64,000 nt of DNA, taken from contig JAQFVV010000185.1 of the NCBI GenBank assembly GCA_028023455.1, positions 1,813,239 to 1,877,238 of the forward strand, read 5' to 3'. Each line of letters opens with the position of its first letter. Within the stretch, counting starts at the first letter, position 1. The notes under the pieces were generated by a model. The model saw only the letters and a list, made by a program, of their open reading frames with translations, was not told where the DNA came from and did not search any database. This stretch comes from Epiperipatus broadwayi (taxonomy: Eukaryota > Onychophora > Udeonychophora > Euonychophora > Peripatidae). Positions 21,908 through 33,683 of the stretch are shown one piece after another. A program made the position numbers and the translations under genes.

Positions 21908-24552
21908 TGTAATAGTATATAATATGCTGTTACATTAATTTAAAATAAAAAAGTTGATAAATAAAAATAAATTTATTAAAAACTAAAAGCAAAAATTAAA
22001 AGGAGTTGTTTAATGTATATAATATATCGCACAAATGGGAAAAATTTAAAAGTATTTTTTTTTTTAAATAATAAAAAAAAAGTATTTGAAGATACTTTTT
22101 TATAAAAAAAAAGTAAAGACCAAAAGATAAAATATTTTTGTTAAACGATTCCTATGTAATCTCAGTAAATGGAAATGATTGTTTTATTAATTAAAAAGAA
22201 AATCAAACTAGCCCTTGGGGCTTTTATATAAATCAAAAGTCAGATAAGAGAATAAAAAAAATTAGAATGTCCAATAGAAGCAGTAACCAATGCTTGGACC
22301 TTAATAAAAATGATTGGAACAGGAAACTATGTTCAGTGAATCCAGAGGATTACTATAAAAAGAAAACAAATTAAAAGACAGTTCCAGCTTGATTTTTTGG
22401 AGGAGAAGGGTGAATAGACACACTTTTCACCTTCTCTCTTATTTCAAATGAAGTCACTGTTAATTTATAAATGACACTATTGTAGACACAAATCATATGG
22501 GTCCTACAATAAAATAATACTGGATTTAACCAGCTAAAGCCATCTCCGGAACAACAGACCAGTCTTCCATGAAAGTATGACCAATAAAGACTTTGCAGGA
22601 ATTGGCACCAGGAACTGTGAGCTCTTCTACTGTAAGATATGAACTGTAAAATTTTAAAAAAAGTAATAAAGAACTTTTATCAAGATTTGACAAACATTTA
22701 ATGATCAACTAAACCTAATTTTTAAAATGAATTTTAATCTGACTTTTAAGATTTCAAAATCAATTATTAATGTTTAATTGTAAATATTTGAGTTTGCTAA
22801 TTTAATCATTTCCATTTTTTATTAATATTTATTGACTAAATTATTTAAATGTATTAAATTTAAGTTGGATGTAGATGGCTTCATAGATTAATTAACGTTT
22901 AATTATTTTTCATTTTTATATTGATTAAATATATAGGTATCGTTAAATATAACACCTTATGCTGAGTGTCCAAACATATTTATTTGTATATCTTTTAAGT
23001 TATTGGTGTCAATGTGGCATCTTATGATAAATGCCATTGGGTTTATTGTAAACTTCCCCCTGCAATTCCATCAATAACTTTATATTTTAATACTTTATGT
23101 TTATTTTAAAGGGCTTTTATTTCAGGCTATTTGTTTCATAGTTAGGTCAATGCTGGTGAAGGGATAAATGGGTGTTTATATCAGTGTAATGTGAAGTGTG
23201 TTTAGCGTACAGGGCAACATGCCCAACTGATTGCATGACACAAAGATATAGTCATTATGTTGCAATGCACACATATCTATTTCCTACTCCACTGACACTT
23301 TTTAGCTCTATGGATAGGGGCTATAATTCAGCAGATAGAATGCTCTCTCCCATACATAGCACTTCTTTTTAATTATTTTATATACATGATTTCTTCATCA
23401 GACAGATGCACATTCCTGTACTCGATGAAAATCCAGTCCTTCTAATAATGTCATGCTGTTAGATGCACATACCTGTCAGTGTGGATTTATGCTAGCATCT
23501 TTATATTGCATTGGTTGTGACTATATATCTGGAAGCAGGCATTGGTTTGGCTGTGAACTTTTAGTCTGAGACTGAATGATTGTTTTGAAAGTTTTTACTG
23601 AGAAATCTATGTAGTCTATGATCGCTCTTATGACAGCTGTTTAAAATCTAATTGGCTGTCTGAGAGACAATTGCGCATGTGAAAGACTTGCAAACTTTCA
23701 ATTATTACCAGTTTTTAATAACATGTGATTTAGATAAATATTATTTATATATGTTGCTGATAAATTATATTAACATCTAGAAAATTGTGATGTAGTAAAT
23801 CTGAGATTTTGCACCATAATATCTTAAATTAATAACACAATGAATGATAGGTGTATATGTTTATATATTCAAGCTTTCAGGCCAAGATGCTTAAGACTGG
23901 CTTATATATATATAAATAGTTAAGTTGAGAAAAAGTTAGTATCATCCTTTTCTTGTCAAAGTCTCTGTCGTGTGTCAAAGCCTGATCACTCTTAAGACAG
24001 CTGTATAAAATCTGATTGGCTGTCTGAGAGATAATTACGCATGTGAAAGACTTACAAACTTTTAATTATTACCAATTTTTAATAACATGCGATTAAGACA
24101 AATATTATCAACATTATAAAGTAAAATTTATTAAAATGTCCATCTGTGTGGACTATTTAAAATAGTAATTTAAATTTAAAAATTAATATTAAAATCTAAA
24201 GATACATTTTATTTTTCAATTTTTAAATACTTATATGTGCATTAATAAATGTTGTTTTGTGTGTTAATTACTGGCAGTGCCTTATTTTATTTTTTTTAAT
24301 ATTAATATATTTTGATATTATTAATCTTTATTAAAACTTATAAGAATTTATATTATAAATTATCTCTGCTGCTCCCTGAGCTAATGGCATGGGCTGACAG
24401 TTGTAATAAAATATATATGCACAAATTAGAACTTAACAGTATGTATTTGCCTACTATATAAATTTTCCTGGTTCAATTAGCCTGGTGGTGCTCTGTATGG
24501 CAGATACGGTAAGACTCCAACTATCAATTCACCCTGACCATTATAATTGGAC
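21908..24552 (+). repeat. Dispersed repeat R1, copy b
   Basis: It starts GTAATAGTATATAATATGC beside a TA run and ends near GACCATTATAAT. It shares its whole length with copy c (25023-27146), apart from an extra ~480 bp at about 23615-24107. The inverted copy a (3820-5995) shares the terminal GACCATTATAAT. No conserved ORF exists; the 60-aa minus frame at 22526-22708 lies in a region shared with copy c but shows no known domain. Copies b and c could be the two LTRs of a deleted element (see 24553-25022), or a tandem duplication. Confidence 0.7.
23615..24107. repeat. Extra segment in R1b with internal ~125 bp repeat
   Basis: This segment is absent from copy c. It contains two diverged copies of a block running from GACAGCTGT through TTGGCTGTCTGAGAGA to AATAACATG (about 23619-23745 and 23980-24106), separated by about 235 bp. 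The arrangement is consistent with an insertion or an expansion specific to this copy. Confidence 0.65.
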
Positions 24553-25022
24553 TCCCAACATGGGCCAATGTGTAATAAACCACGAGTACCCCGAGAATTT
24601 CAAAAATAAATCATGCCAATAAATTTTTTTTCTAAAATGAGTATATATTTTTTGTACTGCCAGTAAGAAAAATTGTGCATATGTAAAAATAAATGCGAGA
24701 AATAAAAACATAATAATTAATATAAATAATTTTTTTTTTAAAAAAAAAGCGTCTTATTTAAAATCCAACCACTTAACTTGCCTAAGTAATAGTTAAAAGT
24801 AGAATAAAAAGAAACTTGGAAGGGAGGGGGCAGAAATTTAGCTGATAGCAAGAAATCAACAGTCAACAATTTTTTTATTATTATATTTGTTTTTGTAATT
24901 ACTAACCAAGGTTTTGCCCATTTGAAATTTTCATATATAATCAATTTGTGTAACATAATTACTAACACTAAGTAAATTCTTTTTTTTTTAATGTTTTTGT
25001 TTTTTGAGGAAGTTTACTGATA
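24553..25022. other. Interior between R1 copies, with primer-binding-site-like start
   Basis: Immediately after R1b (around 24547) comes TGGACTCCCAACATGGGCC, which resembles a lysine-tRNA primer-binding site (core CCCAACRTGGG), as expected just inside a 5' LTR. The remaining ~450 bp are AT-rich without a domain-bearing ORF. A weak purine patch (GAGGAAG) lies about 17 bp upstream of R1c. The interior is too short to encode proteins, so any LTR element here would be non-autonomous. Confidence 0.35.
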
Positions 25023-27146
25023 TGTAATGGTATATAATATGCTGTTACATTAATTTAAAATAAAAAGTTCATAAATAATCATAAATTTATTAAAAACTAG
25101 AAGCAAAAATTAAAAAGAGTCGTTTCACATATATAATATATTGCACAGATGGGAAAACTTTAAGATATTTTTTTTTAAATAATAAAAAAAAGTATTTGAA
25201 TGTACTCTTTATACAAAAAAGTAAAGATCTAAAGATAAAATATTTTTGTTAAAAGATTCCTATGTTTTCTCAGCAAATGGAAATGATTGTGTTATTAATT
25301 AAAAAGAAAAGCAAACTAGCCTTTGGAGCTTTTATATATATGAAAAGTCAGAAAAAAAATTAGAATGTCCAATAGAAGCAGTAACCATTGCTCAGACCTT
25401 AATGAAAACGATTGGAATAGGAAACTATGTTCAGTGAATCATGAGGATTACTATAAAAAGAAAACAATTCAAATTAAAAGACAGTTCCAGCTTGATTTTT
25501 TTGAGGAAAAGGGTAAATAGACACACTTTTCATTTCTCTTATTTCAAATGAAGTGACTGTTAATTTATGAATGACACTATTGTGGACCCAAATCATATGG
25601 GTCCTACAATAAAATATTACCAGAAATGAACCAGCTAAGGCCATCTCTGACACAATAGACCAGTCTTCCATGAAAGTCCGACAAATAAAAACTTTGTGGG
25701 AATTGGCACCAGGAACTGGGAGCTCTTCTACTGTAAAATATGAACTGTAAATTTAAAAAAAAAGGAATTAAGAACTTTTGTCATGATTTGACAAGCTTTT
25801 AATATACAACTAAACCTAATTTTTAAATGAACTTAATCTGACTTTTAAGATTTCAAAATCAATTATTAATGTTTAATTTTAAATATTTGAGTTTTCTAAT
25901 TTAATAATTTCCATTTTTTTTATTAATATTTATCGACTAAATTATTTAAATGTATTAAATTTTAGTTGGGTATAGATGGCTGCATAGATTTGTTAACATT
26001 TAATTATTTCTTATTTTTGTATTGATTAAAATATATAGATATCAGTAAATATGACACCTTATGCTGAGTGTCCAAACTTATTTATTTGTATATCTTTTAA
26101 GTTATTGGTGTAAAAGTGGCATTTTATGATAAATGCCACTGGGTTTATTGTAATTTTCCCTCTTCAATTCCATCAATAACTTTATATTTTAATCATTTAT
26201 GTTTATTTTAAAGGGCTTTTATTTCAGGCTATTTGTTTCATAGTTAGGTCAAAGCTGGTGAAAGGATAGATAGGTGTTTATATCAATGTAATGTGAAGCA
26301 TGTTTAGCATACAGGGCAATGTGCCCAACTGAATGCATGACCCAAGGATGTAGTCATTGCATTGCAATGGATGCAGACATAATTCCTGCACCAATGACCC
26401 TTTTTTAGCTCTATGGATAGGGACTACAAGTCAGCAGACAGACTGCTCTTCCTCATACATAGCACTTCTTTTTAATTATTTTATATACATGATTCCTTCA
26501 CCTGACAGACACACATTTCTGTACTGGACAAGGGTCATGTCCTTCAAATAATATCACACTTTCAGATGCACATTCCTGTCAGTGTGGTTTTATGCTAGCG
26601 TCTTCATATTGCATTGGTTGTGACTATATATCTGGACGCCGGTGTTGGTTTGGCTGTGAACTTTGAGTCTGAGATTGAATGATTGTTTTGAAAAGTTTGT
26701 AGCTGAGAAATCTATGTAGCCTATCTATACTCAAGATTCTAAAGTAAAATTTATTAAAATGTCCATCTGTGTGGACTGTTTAAAATAGTAATTTAAATTT
26801 AAAAATTAATATTAAAATCAAAAGATAAATTTTATTCCTCAATTTTTAAATACTTATATGTATGTTAATAAATTTTATTTTGTGTGTTAATTACTGGCAG
26901 TGGCTTATTTTATTTTTTAAATATTAATATATTTCAAGAATATAAATCTTTATTAAAACTTATAAGAATTTATATTATAAACTATCTCTGCTGCTCCCTG
27001 AGCTAGTGGCATGGGCTGACGGTCGTAATAAAATATATATGTACAAATTAGAACTTAACAGTATGTATCTGCATACTATATAAATTTTACAGGTTCAAAT
27101 AGCCTGGTAGTGCCCTATATGGCAGATACGGTAAGACTCCAACTAT
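25023..27146 (+). repeat. Dispersed repeat R1, copy c
   Basis: Direct repeat of R1b, starting TGTAATGGTATATAATATGC and ending at CTCCAACTATA near 27146. It lacks the ~480 bp extra segment and the last ~25 bp found in copy b. The two copies are similar but with many substitutions and small indels, so the pair is not recent. Confidence 0.72.
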
Positions 27147-28046
27147 ATATTCATTAATTTTTCTTTTAAATTAATGGCTTTAGAATGTCCAATGATTTAT
27201 CACATTAACTCTTCAAATGTTTTTTTAAAGAACTAAATTTTAGCCTTTTTTTACTTATTATTAAATGATTTTATTGAAGTTAAAAATATATTTGTTTGTT
27301 TGTTAAGTTTAGATCTTTTTCAAATTAGGAACAAATTTTCAAATTAAGGTTAAATATATTTAAATTCAATAGAATTGCTTGAAATCTGGTATATAACTAA
27401 TTAATACAAGTCTAATCCATACACAATACACATATTTTTAGTACATCATTATTTTCTTAGATTTGGAACAGAAGACAGTAAAATATTGAAAATATATTCA
27501 ATAATTTCATATATCTCAGTTATAATTTTTTCTTATAATTTTCATTTGTTTTTGTGGCAAGAATATGGTAAGATTTTTTTTATTTGAATTTAATATTTTT
27601 TTAACGTTTTAAAATCAATATTTAACAAACTTAAATTCAATATAACTTGTTGAAATTTTGTGAATTTATTTAAATTGTCTATGAAAGTAACATAAAAAAA
27701 AGTAGTAGGAAACATTAATGTTTAAATAGGTTAGGTAGAGTGGGTAAATTCTTTAAATAATGCTCACTATTGATTTTATTTGTGATGATTCATGTAATAA
27801 GAAAATAAAAAAATTACCCATTATTCCTATCTAAATATATTTCGTTTATTAAGCACAACAGATAATTTAATAATAATGTAAAAGGCTGAAACATTTGACT
27901 GATGCACCTATCTAAGAAATTTCACTAAATATGGTATATATATATGTTTGTAGTGAGTTAATATGTATATTCTTTATACATAAAATATATTTATTATGTG
28001 TTCATATTTATAAATGTATAAAAAAATCAGTAAATTATATATATAT
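27147..28046. other. AT-rich DNA flanking the LTR element; inverted R3 repeat at its end
   Basis: No gene seen. At 27941-28010 the minus strand matches the short repeat R3 found at 45540, 49855 and 51085 (shared TAAAGAATATACATATTAAC). The interval ends in the TA run into which the LTR retrotransposon inserted. Confidence 0.55.
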
Positions 28047-30403
28047 TGTAGTGATGAGCTACAATTAGCCACACCATCCAATTATTTAAGACACTCTACC
28101 AATTGGAGTCACATAACATATTTGCTTAACTAATAAATTGCCAAGCAAATTGTAATATTAACATTTTTTTTTTCCTTTCCAACATATACATGTGTATAAA
28201 CAATTTTTTTATTTCTAGAGAAGTAATAAAAGCCAATAAATTAATAGAGAAACAGATAGGTATATTAACACTAGAATACAATGTATTATATGTTAATAAT
28301 TGGGGATAACTACATAAAAAACTTACACATAAACTTAAGAGAGATAAATAAATAAAAACAATGACTGGATTAAAATGTAAACATAAGGCAACCATTTGTG
28401 GAGATGAAATTTGGGGAAATGAAATTTAAAATATTTATAAATTATTATTTTTTTATTTATAATCCCATTTATTTTTATTACGTCATTTAAACAATAGGAA
28501 ATGTCAAGGTTAAAATGCTTAAAATAACTTCACGCGACAGAACGCCGTATAAAAGGTTATAATTTTCTTCTGCATTTGAAGATGGAACATTATTATTATT
28601 TTTCTACTTAAAAATAAATACAAATACAAAACAGATATGAGTGTTTGAATTTAAATGTATAAATATTTATATATTTATCAAAATGATCAAAACCTGAAAT
28701 TTTAAAGCAATCGTTTTGAAAAGTAAGAAGTTTGAAATTATTTGTGAATTAGACAAATAAGAGAAACTTAAGCGTTGCAGAAATATTCAATAATTATTTG
28801 TTTTGATATATAGTAATATTGTCGTTGAAATTTTGAAAAGCAAATGAATTAATAAATATATATTAATTTTATATCATGATGGCTTGCTAAAAAAGTTTAT
28901 ACCATGGGGTAATAATATGCCCATCAATAAAGCCATAAAAGTTTAAGAATTTTACCTGCCCATTTAGGAGAAACTTAAAAACCATTTTTGTTTTAAATAA
29001 AATATCTAACAAAATTCAGGACAGGATAAATGGAGGACACTATTATTTCTTGACTCAGACAAGAAATTGCAAATTCGTCGTGGGAATAAAACTTCATCTC
29101 CATTCCTAGGAATTTATTTAACAAATGAACAGTTTCCAAGACTCATCGAACTTTATTTAACATAATGGGATATAAATTGTGATTTTTTTTGTTTTATTAT
29201 TTTGTATATATGTAAGTTTTATGTATTATTTTCGTTTCTACAAATGGAAGCTAATGTGAATAATTTTTGGAGTACTCTGTATGAGAGTAATAAGGGGGGA
29301 AAAACTTAGGTATATATTTTTATCATTTATAATTGTAATAAGAATAAAAAAAAATTAATAGTTTTGACCGCCCAGCTGACTGACTTTTGATAATTATAGA
29401 AAATTAGGAGGTAAGAAATTTTAATATCATCTTATATTAAGTAAAACACACTGATAGATTTTTCTATTATTAATTAAACTTACCTTAGTATTGCTTTTAT
29501 AAATCAATGATTTATAATCATTAATTTATCTAGACAACAAATATTTTTTTTTGTTGTTGTTGTTATGCTTATATATATATATATATTAAATTAGCCAGTT
29601 AGAAATCGAAATCACATGTACATATTATGATTTTATATATTCGTGGTTGTAAATAATTAGACAAGTAAATGAACTTCTACCATTGGGTTTAGGGCAAGGG
29701 TTTTATTTTATTAATATCATTATAGATATCGATGTGGTAGAGATTCATTCTTGACAAAATGAATTACATATATCAGACTTAATTGTTATTAATACTTAAT
29801 ATTTTTTTTTGTTAGTCAATAAATGTTTATATAATTCATTATTTTGGTTTGGTCTCTAACTCATCATTATTTCAATATCCACCATCAGCTTTATAGTTTT
29901 TTATTATTCACACATCCATTATAAACATTATTATCTTATTTAGTTTTACACTTATTAATATTATTAATATAATGGAGGAAATACATATACATATTTAAGC
30001 CATTTATTATAACGTTTAATACATATATACTTATACTGCACATACATATATTTTTTATATATCCTATGCTTAATTGATTTTTGATAGTTAATTATCACCT
30101 ATATAGAGGTGCAATAACTACTATTAGTGTGATCTCCTTCCCTGATAAGAGAGCTCAGGCAATTACTCCCTGAGTTTGAATACTGTGGTATAACGCGGCT
30201 ATATAGGGGTGAGAATTGGATGAACTGACCCAAAGTGTATCTAAGTTAATAAAAATAGGTAGAGCTAGTCTATTGGAAGTAGGTACAATCATAGGTTATG
30301 TATTTCATCGTGTAATCACTTGCATCCTATCCGAAGACCCAAAATCCGACCATAGTAAGATGCGAAACCCCTATCTCTCCAGGAATCCGACCAGCCCGTT
30401 ACA
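28047..30403 (+). repeat. 5' LTR
   Basis: Starts TGTAGTGATGAGC and ends CCCGTTACA, with the canonical TG...CA. A TATAAAAG box lies at 28548-28555, about 500 bp in. Minus-strand frame 28126-28395 (89 aa, low complexity) is repeated in the other LTR but is not a convincing gene. Confidence 0.9.
28548..28555 (+). promoter_or_regulatory. TATA box in 5' LTR
   Basis: TATAAAAG at the same offset (about 500 bp from the LTR start) as 34183-34190 in the 3' LTR. Probable core promoter for the genomic RNA. Confidence 0.55.
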
Positions 30404-30405
30404 TC

Positions 30406-30423
30406 TGGCGCCCAAAGTTTCGG
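30406..30423 (+). other. Primer-binding site
   Basis: TGGCGCCCAAAGTTTCGG begins 2 nt after the 5' LTR end. The TGGCGCC start pairs with a tRNA 3' CCA end, and the sequence most resembles lysine-tRNA sites. It confirms the LTR boundary and the plus orientation. Confidence 0.75.
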
Positions 30424-30938
30424 CATGAATATCAAGTCTCCAAGGAGATCTAGCTATTGAACTCATAAAAAAATAATAGTAACAATTTTTTTTTGTTTGA
30501 AATTGTTTTTTATTTTAAGTCGTTTTTGCACACATATATATAACCTCTATAAACTTACACATGTAACCCATAAATGATTCATATAATTACAGTTTTAAAA
30601 AGTGTATTCAATATTTCTTTTTGTTATAATTAGTTTTATCAAATAAAAACTATTATCTAGAATGGTAAGTGAAATTTGAGGGATATAGATAATGAAATGA
30701 GCCGAGACTAATCATTAAATAAATAGTTATTGATTAAACCATAGTTAAAATAGATGAGTCTGGAAAAATAAAAGATCAGGTTTTTAAAATGGGAAATAAA
30801 AGTTACATACATAAGGGAAATCTAAACTAAATGCAAATGGCAAAAAGATGGCATATAGAACCCTATGGTATATATATATATATCACTTGTATTAATAAAA
30901 CCAAATAATATATTTTAAAGTTATAAATAAAATTTTTA

Positions 30939-32291
30939 ATGTTAACCAGAAGTAAAAAATATTTATTAAATATGGATCTTAAGCATTTACCAAAATCAGA
31001 GAGTAGTAGTGATAGTGAAATAGAAATGACTACCACTGTTGTTGAGAAAGAAGCTAAGTATAGCCAAGCATCTGGGGGGTCTATAACCAAAACTAAACAT
31101 TTCCAACAGATGCAGGAAAAAAGCCAGATAGTTTTTCAAATTCAAGAAACCCATACTAATGAAGTTACTCATATACCCAGAGTTGAAATAACACAAACTA
31201 CTGAGAATATGATGGCCATGCAACTAATGATACAGACTATGATGGAAAAGTTAGAAGCAAGTTTAAAAGAAGAAATGGCAGCAAATAACAGTATTTTAAG
31301 AGAAGAAATGGCAGCCAATTTCAATAATTTAAACATTAATATGGATATAAAAATGAAGGAATTTGAAAGTAAACTATCTGCAGATATGGAACGATTATCT
31401 TTAGGTTTAAATAGTGTCCAAGAAGATAATAAAGAATTGAGACTGGCTATGTTTGAAATGAGGAAAGAGATAGATGAGAAGGACATAAAGTGTCAACAGA
31501 GATTGGAAAAATTCAAGCACACTATCACCACACAACTGGATACTAAATATGAAGAAGTACAACAAAATCATGTACATTTTAAGGAAGAAGTATTTGCTGA
31601 ACAGGATAGTCACCAAATCAAAATTCAGGAAGAAGTTAGTATCATTAACACCAAAATTGAGCAACTTCACTCCCGATTAAATAATAAAGTGGAATTGAAT
31701 AACAAATCTTTTGAAGAGATGAGTCAAAATGTAAAGCATTTGGAGGAAAAGATAGCTTCTAGTGAATTGGAGACTCTTCCGAATGATGTAAAATTAGGAA
31801 CAGTAATTGAAGGCATAAAAGGAATTAAGGACCAAATGGAACATATGGATAAAGCCACTAATCAAAGATTTGAAGCAATTGAAACTCATTTACACCAAAA
31901 GGCATATAGAATGGAAAATGAATTAGGTATATATTTAAAAACATTCCATCGTACTCGTATTCTCCATCAAAATAAAATTAAAGTATTCTCCAGACAAGAT
32001 ACTGATGAACTAGATAGTAGCTATCAGGATATAGTGATAAGTCACCACAATTACCACACTAGTTCAGGAAATTTTGATAATGACAAAGCATATGAGCATT
32101 TTAGATGTTTGCTGTGGCATTTAAATGCACTCTACTATCAACATGATGGCCCAGATAGGCGAGACATGTGGAACATGGTAGAGAATGCCACATTAGAAAT
32201 TACTAAACAAAGAGATTGCCAGTTTCATAAACTATGCAATACATATGAAGGTCCTTTTACATTCATTAGGCATAGAAATACTAGTGCTTAA
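30939..32291 (+). CDS. Gag-like coiled-coil protein of the LTR retrotransposon
   Basis: This is an open 450-codon frame starting at ATG 30939, about 535 bp after the LTR. Its position and A-rich composition are those of a retrotransposon gag. The acidic N-terminus (ESSSDSEIE, residues 21-29) is followed by a long predicted coiled coil (about 90-330). The coiled coil includes a near-duplicate EEMAAN at 111-116 and 122-127 and heptad-like EEK/LEEK segments. A more mixed C-terminal part has HFRCLLWHLNALYY. No CCHC zinc knuckle is visible, so nucleic-acid binding by the usual gag motif is not supported. The last residues (HKLCNTYEGPFTFI) resemble the integrase C-terminal module found 400-650 bp downstream. 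It could build particles for an autonomous relative. A captured host coiled-coil gene is less likely given the location. Confidence 0.75.
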   Translation: MLTRSKKYLLNMDLKHLPKSESSSDSEIEMTTTVVEKEAKYSQASGGSITKTKHFQQMQEKSQIVFQIQETHTNEVTHIPRVEITQTTENMMAMQLMIQTMMEKLEASLKEEMAANNSILREEMAANFNNLNINMDIKMKEFESKLSADMERLSLGLNSVQEDNKELRLAMFEMRKEIDEKDIKCQQRLEKFKHTITTQLDTKYEEVQQNHVHFKEEVFAEQDSHQIKIQEEVSIINTKIEQLHSRLNNKVELNNKSFEEMSQNVKHLEEKIASSELETLPNDVKLGTVIEGIKGIKDQMEHMDKATNQRFEAIETHLHQKAYRMENELGIYLKTFHRTRILHQNKIKVFSRQDTDELDSSYQDIVISHHNYHTSSGNFDNDKAYEHFRCLLWHLNALYYQHDGPDRRDMWNMVENATLEITKQRDCQFHKLCNTYEGPFTFIRHRNTSA

Positions 32292-32690
32292 AAAAAATCT
32301 AGTAAAGGGATGGACCTCAAAGATTGCAACTTGGAACTTGTACACTGGACAACTCAAAAGTTTATGAATAGAAATTTTTATTGTGAGATAATATACTGTT
32401 TAAAAAAAAAAAACAACAACTTAATACTGGAAAGCTAATGCTAATATAGATATTTTTTTTATATAAACATTGTTTTAAGAATATATATAATTGTGTTTAT
32501 GAATGTTTCAAAAACAGTTAGAGCATAAATAGATGCAACTACAATTTTTTTTAAACACTAAACCATTATTTATGGTTATTAAAAACAAATGTATGGTATA
32601 AGTTAACGTAGCAACATTAGAATGCAAAGAACCCCAATGTAATATATTTTTTTTTTAAATAAAAGTATACCTATGTAAAACAATCAATGA

Positions 32691-33037
32691 GTGTACCAAC
32701 TCATATCTATATCAGTATATCCCATAGAAATAAATGTGGAACAGGAAAGACTACAAGCATATGAAAGACTCAAGAAAATGGCTGACCTAAGAAATAAAGA
32801 TAAAAAAGGAAAGGTATATCATAATTTTAAAGTAGGGGACAAAGTCTTGATAAAAACCCCACATGTAAGTAAACCACAAGATAATATGTACCATAAGTTT
32901 TTTTTAATCAATATGAAGGACCATTTACAATAGTAAAACAATCTGGTCATAATACATATTGGATTGATATTGGAGGAGAGGTACGTGGAACATATAATGC
33001 CCGTATTTTAAAATCATATCTTGGAACCTCCATATGA
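32691..33037 (+). pseudogene. Integrase C-terminal domain remnant (pol)
   Basis: The frame from 32691 encodes a Lys/Glu-rich helix then FKVGDKVLIKTPHVSKP, typical of the start of the SH3-like C-terminal domain of Ty3/gypsy integrases. After a T8 run (32900-32907) the frame shifts and continues as YEGPFTIVKQSGHNTYWI (the GPF-type module) to TGA at 33035-33037. The core catalytic integrase domain, RT, RNase H and protease are all missing upstream, where only 400 bp separate this from the gag-like ORF. It is a deletion relic and gives the element's class. Confidence 0.78.
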
Positions 33038-33670
33038 ACATACAGTTGCTTTATAGAATGCGAACCCAGCTGGAATAATAACTAGGAGTGATAGTTAAAG
33101 CATAGTAAGAGAAAATCAATATCAGAGAAAATATTTATATTTATATCTAGGTGATTAAAAAAAAGTATAACTTGGGATATTATATTTATATTTTTTATTT
33201 TGTTGATGAGGATATACCCAGGTTAATGTTTTAAAAGCATTGGGTTATCTTGACAATAACCGAGATAGAAGAGTCAATCCATACAGTGTAATGGATGCTC
33301 TAATATTTAGTTAGACCTTCAAAAAAATCCAGTAAGACTCAAAAAAGGAGCAGGATAAAGGCTAACAAATAAATTTATGTGCCGTCTAAATAGAAACACA
33401 TTACCAGTTTATTGTTTGGTCCACATAGCCATCAATAGAGAAAAAAAAATCCTTAAGTTCAAATCACACTTTAAACGATATATGATTTAACCATAAAAAG
33501 AAAGTGTAATTTTGAAAGACTAGCTGATAAAATTCTAGCAACATTGGAGTAAATTTTTTTTTTTTTTTGTAAAACCCTTTATTGAAACCTAACTCAATCC
33601 AGCATTAAACAAATGCGTACTTATATGTTAGTGATAAAATTCTATCCATAAGTTAGAATTTTAACCCTGT
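33038..33670. other. LTR element 3' untranslated interior
   Basis: AT-rich sequence with no domain-bearing ORF between the integrase relic and the polypurine tract. Confidence 0.6.
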
Positions 33671-33681
33671 AAGAGAAGGGG
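33671..33681 (+). other. Polypurine tract
   Basis: AAGAGAAGGGG ends 2 nt before the 3' LTR, the expected place for plus-strand DNA priming. Confidence 0.7.
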
Positions 33682-33683
33682 TT

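Noticed and set aside
28126-28395. 89-aa minus-strand frame repeated in both LTRs (also 33767-34030)
   Set aside because: It is low-complexity and hydrophobic, and it is repeated only because the LTRs are duplicated. Its ends differ through homopolymer changes and it has no domain.
30939-32291. 450-aa coiled-coil ORF as a captured host gene
   Set aside because: Its position just downstream of the primer-binding site, its A-rich composition and the element context fit gag better. No host family was recognised.
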